Part shown: piece by piece, positions 32,955 through 41,220 of the stretch
Numbering within the stretch: position 1 is the first letter of the stretch
How the letters are laid out: every line of letters starts with the position of its first letter
Assembly (NCBI GenBank): GCA_964484205.1
Contig: CAZAEZ010000017.1
Coordinates: 51,457 to 115,456 of the forward strand
Direction: 5' to 3'
Length of the DNA stretch: 64,000 nucleotides
Origin: M3007 sp964484205
GTDB taxonomy: Bacteria; Bacteroidota; Bacteroidia; Chitinophagales; Saprospiraceae
Program-made: the position numbers and the translations under genes
Notes under the pieces: model-generated
Databases searched by the model: none
Told to the model about the DNA's origin: nothing
Seen by the model: only the letters and a program-made list of their open reading frames with translations

Positions 32955-34061
32955 ATGAAATTTATCAGCGAATACCGCAACCCCGAACTCGTGGAACAAT
33001 ACGTGCGGGAGATACGGCAAACGGTCACCCGGCCCTGGACCATCATGGAAGTCTGCGGCGGCCAAACGCACAGCCTGGTAAAAAACGGACTCCTGCAAAT
33101 GTTGCCGCCGGAGGTGCAAATGGTGCACGGCCCGGGTTGCCCGGTTTGCGTGACGCCCCTGCACATGATCGACAAAGCCGTTTGGCTGGCCGAAGAAAAA
33201 GGGGTGATCCTCTGTTCCTACGGCGATATGCTGCGGGTGCCGGGTTCGCGGAAAAGCCTGCTGGAGGCGAAGGCTGCCGGCGCCGATGTGCGCATTTTGT
33301 ACTCGCCGCTGGAAGCGGTAAAAGTCGCACAGGAAAATCCCGGCCGCGAGGTGGTGTTTTTTGCCGTAGGCTTTGAAACCACCGCGCCGGCCAATGCCAT
33401 GTCGGTGGTGCATGCGCACCAATTGAATGTAAAAAACTATTCCATCCTGACCTCGCATGTGTTGGTGCCGCCGGCTATCGAGGCCGTGATGAACGACCCC
33501 GAAGCCCGCATTCAGGGATTTCTGGCCGCCGGACACGTGTGCACCATCATGGGCATGGACGAATACTACCCCCTGGCCGAGAAATACCGCATCCCGATCG
33601 TAGTGACCGGTTTTGAACCCGTCGACCTCCTGCAGGGCATCCTGATGACGGTGCGCCAACTGGAACACGGCGAATACCGCGTAGAAAACCAGTACAGCCG
33701 CGTGGTGCAGCCGCAGGGCAATCCGGCTGCCCGGAAGGTTATCGACCAGGTGTTCACCGTGGCCGACCGCGAATGGCGGGGCATCGGCACCATCCCGAAC
33801 AGCGGCTGGGAAATAGGCCCCGGGCTATCGGCCTACGATGCCGGCCGGAAATTCGATATCCAATTGGAAAAGGCCCCTGAGAGTACCGAGTGCATTGCCG
33901 GCCAGGTGTTGAAAGGCATAAAAAAACCCTACGAATGTCCGCAGTTTGGCAAGGGCTGCACGCCGGCCATGCCACTGGGAGCGCCCATGGTGTCGTCGGA
34001 AGGCGCCTGCGCGGCGTATTATCATTTTCATAAAATGGCGGAAACGGTTGCCGTTGAATAA
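32955..34061 (+). CDS. hypD: Hydrogenase maturation protein HypD
   Basis: A 368-residue scaffold with a [4Fe-4S] cluster on which the Fe(CN)2CO group is built. Conserved motifs: EVCGGQTHS with the active-site cysteine, GPGCPVCVTP, FFAVGFETTAP, and the C-terminal cluster ligands in YECPQFGKGCTPAMPLGAPMV plus SEGACAAYY. The start at 32955 (MKFISEYRN) is used since the 18 upstream residues of the longest frame overlap the transporter end and are not family-like. Confidence 0.97.
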   Translation: MKFISEYRNPELVEQYVREIRQTVTRPWTIMEVCGGQTHSLVKNGLLQMLPPEVQMVHGPGCPVCVTPLHMIDKAVWLAEEKGVILCSYGDMLRVPGSRKSLLEAKAAGADVRILYSPLEAVKVAQENPGREVVFFAVGFETTAPANAMSVVHAHQLNVKNYSILTSHVLVPPAIEAVMNDPEARIQGFLAAGHVCTIMGMDEYYPLAEKYRIPIVVTGFEPVDLLQGILMTVRQLEHGEYRVENQYSRVVQPQGNPAARKVIDQVFTVADREWRGIGTIPNSGWEIGPGLSAYDAGRKFDIQLEKAPESTECIAGQVLKGIKKPYECPQFGKGCTPAMPLGAPMVSSEGACAAYYHFHKMAETVAVE

Positions 34062-34084
34062 AATAGCGAACAAAAATTGGAACC

Positions 34085-35122
34085 ATGAATCTCCAGTGCC
34101 CGATGCCAAAATTCGACTTCGACGTGATCAATCTCGGTCACGGCAGCGGCGGTTTGCTGACCAATAAACTGCTCGAAGCGGGCGTGTTCGGCGTGCTGAA
34201 AAACCCGCTGCTCGACACCCACCACGACGGTGCGGTGCTTCAACTTACCGGCCCGACAGCGTTTTCCACGGATAGTTTCGTGGTGTCGCCGGTCTTTTTT
34301 CCCGGCGGGAATATCGGCGAGCTGGCCGTGCACGGCACCGTCAACGATCTGGCCATGTGCGGCGCAGTGGCGCAATACCTGTCGCTGGCCTTCATCCTCG
34401 AGGAAGGGCTGCCGATGACGGAATTTTGGGAAATTCTGATGAGCGTAAAAACTGCCGCCGAACGGGCGGGCGTGCAGGTCGTCACCGGCGATACCAAAGT
34501 GGTGGAGCGGGGTAAGGGCGACAAAATTTTTATCAACACCACCGGCATCGGGGCGATCCACCCTAAAGCCAATATTTCCATGAATCGCGTTAAACCCGGC
34601 GACCGGATCATCGTGTCGGGGCCTATCGCTACCCACGGCATCGCCATCATGAGCGTGCGCGAAGGGCTCGAATTCGAGACCACGCTCGAAAGCGACACCG
34701 CCAACCTGAACCACAGTATCCTAAAACTTATCGACGTATTCGGACCGGCCATCCACCTGCTCCGCGACCCAACACGCGGCGGCCTGGCTACGGTACTCAA
34801 CGAGATCGCCCGGGACGCGCAATGCGGTGTGGAAATACACCAGCGGCAAATTCCGATGCTGGAGGAAGTCGGCGGCGCCTGCGAATTGCTGGGCCTCGAC
34901 CCGCTGTACGTGGCCAACGAGGGCGTTTTTATTGCCGTGGTCGAGGAGCAGTTTGCCGGTGCGGTGCTCGACCGGCTGCGCAAACTGGACTACGGCGCGG
35001 CGGCTCAAATTATCGGAGAAATCGTGGAAACCCATCCGCGCCAGGTCGTGCTGCACAGCGAAATCGGCGGGCGGCGCGTGGTGAACATGCTGGCCGGGGA
35101 ACAGTTGCCGAGGATATGTTAA
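34085..35122 (+). CDS. hypE: Carbamoyl-dehydratase HypE
   Basis: A 345-residue AIR-synthetase-fold enzyme that turns the carbamoyl group from HypF into cyanide on its C-terminal cysteine. That cysteine is the last residue (LPRIC). The glycine-rich start LGHGSGGLLTNKLL, the ATP site region TDSFVVSPVFFPGGNIGELAVHG and the LRDPTRGGLATVLNEIA motif all match. The stop TAA lies within a 14-bp sequence (35118-35131) that is repeated at 35608-35621, where it contains the stop of hypF. Confidence 0.97.
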   Translation: MNLQCPMPKFDFDVINLGHGSGGLLTNKLLEAGVFGVLKNPLLDTHHDGAVLQLTGPTAFSTDSFVVSPVFFPGGNIGELAVHGTVNDLAMCGAVAQYLSLAFILEEGLPMTEFWEILMSVKTAAERAGVQVVTGDTKVVERGKGDKIFINTTGIGAIHPKANISMNRVKPGDRIIVSGPIATHGIAIMSVREGLEFETTLESDTANLNHSILKLIDVFGPAIHLLRDPTRGGLATVLNEIARDAQCGVEIHQRQIPMLEEVGGACELLGLDPLYVANEGVFIAVVEEQFAGAVLDRLRKLDYGAAAQIIGEIVETHPRQVVLHSEIGGRRVVNMLAGEQLPRIC

Positions 35123-35131
35123 GCCTGGCGA

Positions 35132-35607
35132 GGATTCGGGCAATAACACTTTGATCGTCAGCCATATTCGACCGCATTACCGGCGTGTGTTGATTGGTAA
35201 TATTCACATGGCTTTTGCCTTCCCCTTTTCGAACGGACAGTTTCCTCGCTGCGCTCGGAATGACAAGGTGCATTGAATAAAAATGGGAGGGGCGGTAAAT
35301 AACGGTTAAGCAACATTTTGTCGCCCCTTCCCCTTTAGCCCAACTACTGCGGGATATCATGGGGCCAAAACTGGGGGGCGCCGTAAGGCTCCCTTTTCCC
35401 AAATTTTCGCCCCCCAGCTTCTTCATCGAGGCCTTGTCATTCCGAGCGCAGCGAGGAAACTGTACAATCGAAAGCCGTGTTCGTTCCGCTGATTGTCGCA
35501 TCGCCGGAAAGCGCAGCGAGGAAACTGTACAATCGAAAGGGGTGGGTGCGATCAAATATACTATTCACTGCACGCCGGTAGAGAGGTCGAATATTGCCCG
35601 AACTCAC
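35132..35607. mobile_element. About 476-bp MITE-like insert between convergent hypE and hypF
   Basis: The insert is flanked by a perfect 14-bp direct repeat gttaagcctggcga (35118-35131 and 35608-35621). Near its ends are inverted ttcgggcaata (35135-35145) and tattgcccgaa (35592-35602), and further inward shared inverted blocks tattcgacc, taccggcgtg and a longer one containing cctcgctgcgctcggaatgaca (left about 35240, right about 35435, with a second partial copy near 35510). Two more hairpins (about 35285-35332 and 35370-35420) fill the middle. No gene or transposase is present; it reads as a structured non-autonomous element. Confidence 0.6.
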
Positions 35608-35608
35608 G

Positions 35609-37924
35609 TTAAGCCTGGCGAAAAAGCTGCCCCAACGCCACCCCTTCATCATTGGGCGATACCTGCCGGTGGAACAGCAGTTCAAACTCCGGCTGCAAAT
35701 GCTCGATGGCCAGATCGACCAGGAGGCCGTTTTGCCAAACGCCGCCGCTGAAAGCCAGTATGGCGCAGTTGTGCTGCCGGGCCTGGTGGCGGATCAGTTC
35801 GATCAGCGTCCGGTGAAAGCGGGCTGCCACCCGCGCTGCATCGGCATTCGAATGCCGGTCTTCCACAATTTTCCGAACCAGTGCGCCGGTGGGCGCCAGG
35901 GTGGGGTGGGGTGTTTCCAGCGCAAAGGCAGTTGCCGAGTGCAGGCCGTTTTTTTGGAAAAAACGCGCGGCGGCCTGTTCGAGCAACATGGCGGCCTGCC
36001 CTTCGTAACTGGACACCGAAATCAGTCCCAACAGCGCAGCCACCCCGTCGAACAGGCGCCCGACCGACGTGGTGTGCAGCAGCAGCCCGCCGCGCGTCAG
36101 CATTTTTTGGTACAAATCCCATTCCTGCGGTGCGAATTGTGCCGGCAGTTGTGCCGGCGAAATACCCGCAAGCCGGGCCAGGCTGAGCGCGGAAATGCGC
36201 GGCTCGCGCGGCATTTTATCGCCCAGTAAAAAATCGAAAGGTTCAAAATGGCCGGCACGCGCGATGTCGGCGCCATCGAATCGAAAAAACTCGCCGCCCC
36301 ACACCTGGCCGTCGTTGCCGTAGCCGGTGCCGTCCCAGATGACGCCGAGCACCGGTTGTTCCAGTTTTTTTTCTGTTTTAAAATACCCGTTTTCGGCGAG
36401 CACCGCAGCGAAGTGGGATTCGTGGTGTTGCACCTCCAGCACCGGGATGTTCCATTCGCGGCCGAGCCGTTTGCCCAGTTGGGTGGAAAAATAGTCGGGG
36501 TGTTTGTCGACGATCAGTTGGGCCGGTTTTTCGCGCAGCAGTTCCTGGAAATGTTGCAGGCAGTGTTCGAAAGCCTGCTGCGTATCAAAACTGCCGAGTT
36601 CGCCGAGGTACTGGCTGAGGTACAGGTTGCCGCGGTGTTGCCAGGCGAAGGCGCTTTTCATGGTGGCGCCGAGGGCGAGTTTGGATTGGGATATTGGGAT
36701 ATTGAGATATTGGGTTGTTTTTTTTGAGAAAAGAAAAGTCGGCACGTAGCCTCTGGAGCGGCGCAGAACGATTTTTTGCCGGTGCACCGGGCTGAAACGC
36801 AGCACACTGTCGTCTTGCGGAATGGCAATCGTGCGGTTGTGGGCAAGCACACCATCGGCGATGTTGAGGAGTTCCTGCCGGGCTTTTTCGTCTTCAAAAA
36901 TTATGGGGGAGCCGCTGACGTTGCCGCTGGTGGCCACGAGCGGCCGGCCGGCGCCCCGGGCCAGAAGTTCGAGCAGGGGGGCGTAGGGCAGCATGGCTCC
37001 GATTTGAGCGAGCCCGGGCGCCACCAATGCAGCACACAAGCCGGAAGCTGGTTTTTCCCGAAGGGGCAACAACACGATCGGGGCCTGTGGGCTTTGCAAC
37101 TGTCTTTTTTCGTCCGGATGAAGCAGCGCATCGCCTTCGAGTTCATCGAAGTCGGCGTACAACAGCGCGAACGGTTTGGCAGGCCGGTGTTTCCGGTTGC
37201 GGAGGGTTTCCAGTGCCCGGGCATTGGTAGCGTCGCAGAGCAGCAGGTAGCCGCCGATGCCTTTGGCCGCCAGGATTTTGCCGGCCAGGAGCCAGTGCAG
37301 GGCGGTGTTGAGCGGGTTCGATTGTTTGGCGCCGTTGGCATCGATCAATTCGAGTTGGATGCCACAGACCGGGCAGGAATTTGTTTGTGAAAAATAGCGG
37401 CGGTCGGCGGGGTTGTTGTATTCGGCCAGGCAGTCGGGGCATTGGGTGAATGCCTGCATGGTGGTGCGTTCGCGGTCGTAGGGCAGGCCGGTGGCTATGG
37501 AAAAACGCGGGCCGCAGTTGGTGCAGGTGATGAAGGGGTAGCCGAAGCGGCGGTTGGCCGGGTCGTGTAGTTCCCGGCGGCAGTCGTGGCAGAGTCCGAA
37601 GTCGGGCGTCAGGAGCAGATCGGGCGTGGCGTCCGACGCGCTGTGGATGATTTGGAAACCGGAAAAAACTTGCTTTTCAACTTTTTGCAGGCTGTGGCTG
37701 GTGATCACGGACAGCCCAGGTGCTTGCGCCAACAGCGTTTTTGAAAAAGCAGCGGCGCCGGCTTCGTCGGCATTGAACAAAATATGGACGCCGTCGGTAG
37801 TGTTGTTTACCCAGCCCTGCAAACCAAATTCCCGGGCCAGGCGCCAGACGAACGGCCGGAACCCGACACCCTGCACCTGTCCGGACAGGTGCATGTGGTA
37901 GGTATGTTCGGTAGGATTGGCCAT
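35609..37924 (-). CDS. hypF: Carbamoyltransferase HypF (with in-frame repeat in the linker)
   Basis: A 771-residue enzyme that makes the carbamoyl group for the hydrogenase cyanide ligands. Domain order: acylphosphatase (about 5-90, GQVQGVGFRPFVWR), two zinc fingers (about 105-185, CHDCRRELHD, CTNCGP, CPDCLAEY, CPVCG), a YrdC domain (about 195-380, with TSGNVSGSP), then a Kae1-like domain (about 410-760, with HHESHFAAVL and FSGGVWQNGLL). Between RGYVP and LALGATMK, near residues 390-410, lies an extra stretch (KKTTQYLNIPISQSK) made by tandem CAATATCCC repeats at 36684-36712. Start at 37924 (MANPTEHTYH) because the upstream residues are not family-like. Confidence 0.95.
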   Translation of the reverse strand: MANPTEHTYHMHLSGQVQGVGFRPFVWRLAREFGLQGWVNNTTDGVHILFNADEAGAAAFSKTLLAQAPGLSVITSHSLQKVEKQVFSGFQIIHSASDATPDLLLTPDFGLCHDCRRELHDPANRRFGYPFITCTNCGPRFSIATGLPYDRERTTMQAFTQCPDCLAEYNNPADRRYFSQTNSCPVCGIQLELIDANGAKQSNPLNTALHWLLAGKILAAKGIGGYLLLCDATNARALETLRNRKHRPAKPFALLYADFDELEGDALLHPDEKRQLQSPQAPIVLLPLREKPASGLCAALVAPGLAQIGAMLPYAPLLELLARGAGRPLVATSGNVSGSPIIFEDEKARQELLNIADGVLAHNRTIAIPQDDSVLRFSPVHRQKIVLRRSRGYVPTFLFSKKTTQYLNIPISQSKLALGATMKSAFAWQHRGNLYLSQYLGELGSFDTQQAFEHCLQHFQELLREKPAQLIVDKHPDYFSTQLGKRLGREWNIPVLEVQHHESHFAAVLAENGYFKTEKKLEQPVLGVIWDGTGYGNDGQVWGGEFFRFDGADIARAGHFEPFDFLLGDKMPREPRISALSLARLAGISPAQLPAQFAPQEWDLYQKMLTRGGLLLHTTSVGRLFDGVAALLGLISVSSYEGQAAMLLEQAAARFFQKNGLHSATAFALETPHPTLAPTGALVRKIVEDRHSNADAARVAARFHRTLIELIRHQARQHNCAILAFSGGVWQNGLLVDLAIEHLQPEFELLFHRQVSPNDEGVALGQLFRQA
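36684..36712 (-). repeat. Tandem GATATTGGG repeats inside hypF
   Basis: Three to four copies of a gatattggg/gatattgag unit lie in frame within the hypF linker. The same unit occurs in non-coding DNA at 62765-62790 before mvaD. Confidence 0.88.
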
Positions 37925-38115
37925 GGCGTTGTGCGGACAAGTTGTTGCAAAGATCAATTTCGGGCCGGTAAAAAAGAAACGGCTACCCATGCCGGGTTAA
38001 AGGAACTCCGGGAAAACCCGGCTTTTTGATTTGCTTAACAACCATGCGGCATAACTGGCACAGGTTTTGAAATGAACCGTTTACATTCAATAATCCATAT
38101 TCTCACCATAATCTT

Positions 38116-38424
38116 ATGAGTAGTCGACCCATGCATACCTATCAAGGCCAGCCGATAGCCGATATCGGTCTGGAATTGATGTCAAACGCGCCAAATCCCT
38201 TTATCGAAATGACTTTAGTGCGGTTCAGCCTGCCTGCCGCCACGGATGTTACCCTGCGGGTATACGACAGCCAGGGTCAGGAAGTGTACGCCACTGCCGG
38301 CACGTTTGAAAAAGGCGAAAATCACATTGTTTTGCACCGCACCGACCTGCCCGAACCGGGCATGTATGCCTACCAGTTGGAAACGGCATTCGGCATCGCC
38401 GGCCGGAAGTTGATGATGTACTGA
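38116..38424 (+). CDS. Orphan T9SS C-terminal sorting-domain protein without cargo or signal peptide
   Basis: A 102-residue protein whose residues about 22-102 match a whole type A T9SS sorting domain: NAPNPFIEMTLVRFSLP, then LRVYDSQGQEVYAT, then PGMYAYQLET, ending GRKLMMY. Only some 20 residues precede it (MSSRPMHTYQGQPIADIG), with no signal peptide and no cargo domain, and no frame continues upstream. It may be the surviving end of a lost cargo gene, or a small cytoplasmic protein of this fold. It is followed by gcggaatacgg repeats and lies 350 bases before atpB. Confidence 0.75.
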   Translation: MSSRPMHTYQGQPIADIGLELMSNAPNPFIEMTLVRFSLPAATDVTLRVYDSQGQEVYATAGTFEKGENHIVLHRTDLPEPGMYAYQLETAFGIAGRKLMMY

Positions 38425-38426
38425 TT

Positions 38427-38481
38427 TGAGTGCGGAATACGGAATACGGAATACGGATTGCGGAATACGGAGTGTTCACCA
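38427..38481 (+). repeat. Tandem GCGGAATACGG repeats
   Basis: Five copies of a gcggaatacgg-like unit follow the orphan sorting-domain gene and end with gagtgttcaccat. The same unit and ending recur at 40071-40106 after atpB, so the atpB gene is bracketed by them. The rest of the 347-base gap to atpB holds a promoter candidate and nothing else seen. Confidence 0.85.
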
Positions 38482-38538
38482 TCCTGGTTGGGGTAGTTTC
38501 CTTCCTGAGTTTTCATTGATTCTTTCTTTTAAGGTACA

Positions 38539-38571
38539 TTGGATGGGTGTTTTGCACCATCTATAATTTTG
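38539..38571 (+). promoter_or_regulatory. Candidate promoter of the atp operon
   Basis: TTG (38539-38541) and TAATTTTG (38564-38571) lie 22 bases apart, close to the TTTG-N19-21-TAnnTTTG consensus but with a long spacer. It is about 200 bases before the atpB start; it is the best -7 match in the gap. Confidence 0.35.
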
Positions 38572-38771
38572 TGGCAGGTGCGCATGTCGCGCAGGTCTGC
38601 AACCCGGCGCCCGCTATTTGAAATTGCTTTTCCAAATTAAATTCCGAAGCCCCTGTTTATTCCTCCCGGATTCCTCATTATTTTTGGAAAAATACTTTTT
38701 TGGACTTCTTAAAACCGATTCCACGTCGTACTTTTGCCGCCGATTTCAACAGAGCCTTTCCGGACGTGGAT

Positions 38772-40064
38772 ATGACAGCTTTTCGTAAATTTTGGATTGT
38801 CTTGATTTTCAGTGGTTTGAATCTTGCCGTTTTTGCGCAGGACAACCACGATGCACCTGCTTCCGACCATTCGGCACAAGCCGGAGAAACGGAGCACGCT
38901 GCGGGTAGCGCAACGCATGAATACCCCTGCGGCCATTCGCTTTCGATCGAGCCGGAATTCAACGCCGGCGACGTGGCCGTGCACCACATTTCCGATGCCA
39001 ATGCCATCCACATTGTGGGCGACCTGTACCTGCATCTGCCCTGTATTTTACATGCACCCGGACATGGCTGGACGTTGACGACCACCGCGGCGTTTGACCC
39101 GCACCACCACGGCAACGGTACCCGCAGCAAAGACGGCTATGTACTGGTGCACGGTAGCGTGATGCGCCTGCAAAATCCGGCCTACGCTTCCGGCGAATTT
39201 GAAATCAGCGATTACACCCACGAAGAGATTGAAGTCGAAGGCAAAACAAAAACCCGGTACAACGCCATCGTCAACGGCCAATGCGAACCGCTGGATGCCA
39301 AAACCACCTACGACGGCGGATTGATGGGCGGCGGGGTCACGAGTTTCAACGATTTCTCGATTACCCGCAACGTGTTCACGATGTTGGTTACGGCAATTCT
39401 GTTGTTTGTGTTGTTCTGGTCGGCAGCCCGCGCTTCGGTGCGCCGCCGCGGACAGGCGCCGAAAGGCCTGCAAAATTTCCTGGAGCCCTTCATCACCTTC
39501 ATTCGCGACGAGGTGGCGAAACCCAGCATCGGCCCCAAATACGAAAAATACGTCCCCTACCTGCTGGCCATTTTCTTTTTTATCCTGGGCCTCAACCTCA
39601 TCGGCCAGATCCCGTTTTTCCCGGGTAGCGCCAACGTGACCGGCAATATTTCAGTGACCATCGTGCTGGCCATCCTCACGTTTATCATTACGACGATCAG
39701 CGGCAACAAACATTACTGGGAACACATCGTGTGGATGCCCGGTGTGCCGGCCGTATTGAAAATATTCATTATCACCCCAATCGAGATACTGGGCATTTTG
39801 CTGAAACCCTTCACCCTGCTGCTGCGTTTGTTTGCAAACATTGCTGCGGGGCATATTGTGGTGCTCAGCTTCGTAGGCCTGATTTTTATTTTCGGAAATG
39901 CCGGCGAAAGCGTCGGCGGTTCGATCATGGGTTTGGTGGCTTCTATTCCGCTGACGCTGTTCATGATGGCGCTGGAGTTGCTGGTGGCCTTCCTGCAGGC
40001 GTACATTTTTACTATTCTTTCGGCTACCTATTTCGGTATGGCGGTGGAAGAGGCGCATCACTAG
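38772..40064 (+). CDS. atpB: ATP synthase F0 subunit a
   Basis: A 430-residue proton-channel subunit. Start at 38772 (MTAFRKFW) gives a signal-like first helix ending at AVFAQ, then a long His/Asp-rich extracytoplasmic domain (about 25-190), a feature of Bacteroidota a subunits. Five or six membrane helices follow. The essential arginine is in LLKPFTLLLRLFANIAAGH, and the last helix contains LLVAFLQAYIFTILSATYF. It opens the a-c-b-delta-alpha-gamma operon; atpI/atpZ are not seen upstream. Confidence 0.96.
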   Translation: MTAFRKFWIVLIFSGLNLAVFAQDNHDAPASDHSAQAGETEHAAGSATHEYPCGHSLSIEPEFNAGDVAVHHISDANAIHIVGDLYLHLPCILHAPGHGWTLTTTAAFDPHHHGNGTRSKDGYVLVHGSVMRLQNPAYASGEFEISDYTHEEIEVEGKTKTRYNAIVNGQCEPLDAKTTYDGGLMGGGVTSFNDFSITRNVFTMLVTAILLFVLFWSAARASVRRRGQAPKGLQNFLEPFITFIRDEVAKPSIGPKYEKYVPYLLAIFFFILGLNLIGQIPFFPGSANVTGNISVTIVLAILTFIITTISGNKHYWEHIVWMPGVPAVLKIFIITPIEILGILLKPFTLLLRLFANIAAGHIVVLSFVGLIFIFGNAGESVGGSIMGLVASIPLTLFMMALELLVAFLQAYIFTILSATYFGMAVEEAHH

Positions 40065-40165
40065 GATTGCGGAATACTGAGTGCGGAATACGGAGTGTTC
40101 ACCATTTCAATTCCAATGATCCCAATGACTAATAATGACCTTAAATGACCCCAATAACCCTCAAG
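40065..40165 (+). repeat. GCGGAATACGG and AATGACC repeats between atpB and atpE
   Basis: After the atpB stop come gcggaatac units (40071-40095) ending gagtgttcaccat and then aatgacc-type units (about 40115-40162). Both families occur elsewhere in the window (38427-38481 and 22540-22575). Confidence 0.82.
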
Positions 40166-40191
40166 ATTATTCATAAACTCAATTTATACAC

Positions 40192-40401
40192 ATGTCTTAT
40201 GCAGCAATTGGTGCCGGTCTTGCCGTAATTGGAGCAGGTATTGGTATCGGACAAATTGGTGGTAAAGCGGTAGAAGCTATTGCCCGTCAGCCCGAAGCTT
40301 TGGGTGACATCCGCGCTAACATGATCCTGACAGCCGCCCTCGTTGAGGGTGCTGCCCTGGTAGCGATGGTATTGGCTTTCTTCGTAAAAGCTGCCGGTTA
40401 A
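40192..40401 (+). CDS. atpE: ATP synthase F0 subunit c
   Basis: A 69-residue two-helix proteolipid that forms the rotor ring. The glycine-rich first helix (IGAGLAVIGAGIGIGQIGG), the polar loop ARQPE and the ion-binding glutamate in ALVEGAALVAM are all visible. The residue after the glutamate is glycine rather than serine or threonine, which fits a proton rather than a sodium ring. Spacers on both sides are filled with short repeats. Confidence 0.97.
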   Translation: MSYAAIGAGLAVIGAGIGIGQIGGKAVEAIARQPEALGDIRANMILTAALVEGAALVAMVLAFFVKAAG

Positions 40402-40457
40402 AAAAATGCATTTCCGGGTCGGCGCGAAGCGGTTGGCGACGCAACGACCCGGACATT

Positions 40458-40648
40458 TTGATTTACGAAGTACGATTTACGGTTTACGATTGTTTTGGAT
40501 TTCGCAAATGGTATTTCTGTGGTTTGTAAATCATTTTTTAATCGAACGCTTAGGTGAAAGCCGCTCCGGCGGAGTCAAACCAAAAATCGAATTTACCCCT
40601 CCCCAAACGTTGAACCAATCGTAATTCGTAAATCGTAATTCGCAAATA
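40458..40648. repeat. TTTACGATT repeats in inverted arms between atpE and atpF
   Basis: The unit tttacgatttacg (40458-40492) and its complement aatcgtaattcgtaaatcgtaa (40615-40648) face each other over 120 bases. The spacer between also holds a 30-base inverted stretch around cgctccggcgga. The same unit recurs at 41162-41208 and 61489-61673. Confidence 0.85.
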
Positions 40649-40651
40649 CAT

Positions 40652-41164
40652 ATGTTGTTTCTGGGAGATTTTTCCGTGATCCGGCCCGAGCCGGGTTTGT
40701 TGTTCTGGACGACCTTTATTTTTCTGACCTTTTGGTTCCTGATGAGCCGTTTCGCGTTCAAGCCGATCGCTGAATCGCTGAAAAAACGCGAAATGGATAT
40801 CCAGGAGGCGCTCGACCAGGCCAAACAGGCCCGCGAAGAAATGGCCAATTTGCAGGCAGAAAATGAAAAACTGCTGGCCCAGGCCCGTGAAGAACGCGCC
40901 AACATCCTGAAGGATGCCAAGGAGGCCAAAGACGAAATTATCGCCGAAGCCAAAGAACGCGCTAATGCAGAGTACAAGCGCAAGGTGGAAAGCGCCATCC
41001 AGGATATCGAAAACCAGAAAATGGCCGCACTGGTTGATCTCAAAAACAGCGCCGGCAGACTGGCCATTGAAATCGCTGAAAAGGTGCTCCTCAAAGAATT
41101 GGGGAACAAACCCGAGCAGGAAGCCTACGCCAAGTCGTTGGTCGATCAAATCAAACTCAACTAA
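40652..41164 (+). CDS. atpF: ATP synthase F0 subunit b
   Basis: A 170-residue stator subunit with one N-terminal membrane helix (GLLFWTTFIFLTFWFLM) and a long charged coiled coil (about 35-150, KKREMDIQEALDQAKQAREEM). Length and layout are standard. It is directly preceded by a repeat arm that ends three bases before the ATG, so a ribosome-binding region would be made of repeat sequence. Confidence 0.95.
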   Translation: MLFLGDFSVIRPEPGLLFWTTFIFLTFWFLMSRFAFKPIAESLKKREMDIQEALDQAKQAREEMANLQAENEKLLAQAREERANILKDAKEAKDEIIAEAKERANAEYKRKVESAIQDIENQKMAALVDLKNSAGRLAIEIAEKVLLKELGNKPEQEAYAKSLVDQIKLN

Positions 41165-41208
41165 TTTACGATTTGCGATTTACCCAATCCTAAATCGTAA
41201 ATCCCAAA
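41162..41208. repeat. TTTACGATT/AATCGTAAATC inverted repeat between atpF and atpH
   Basis: The unit tttacgatttgcgattta (41163-41180) is followed after 10 bases by aaatcgtaaatc (41192-41203), forming a compact hairpin that spans nearly the whole 56-base gap. Confidence 0.82.
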
Positions 41209-41220
41209 ATTATACAGGGA

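Noticed and set aside
35123..35608. Short coding gene between hypE and hypF
   Set aside because: Open frames there (SAARKLSV, RAQRGNC type) are translations of dispersed repeats, and the DNA is dominated by hairpins.
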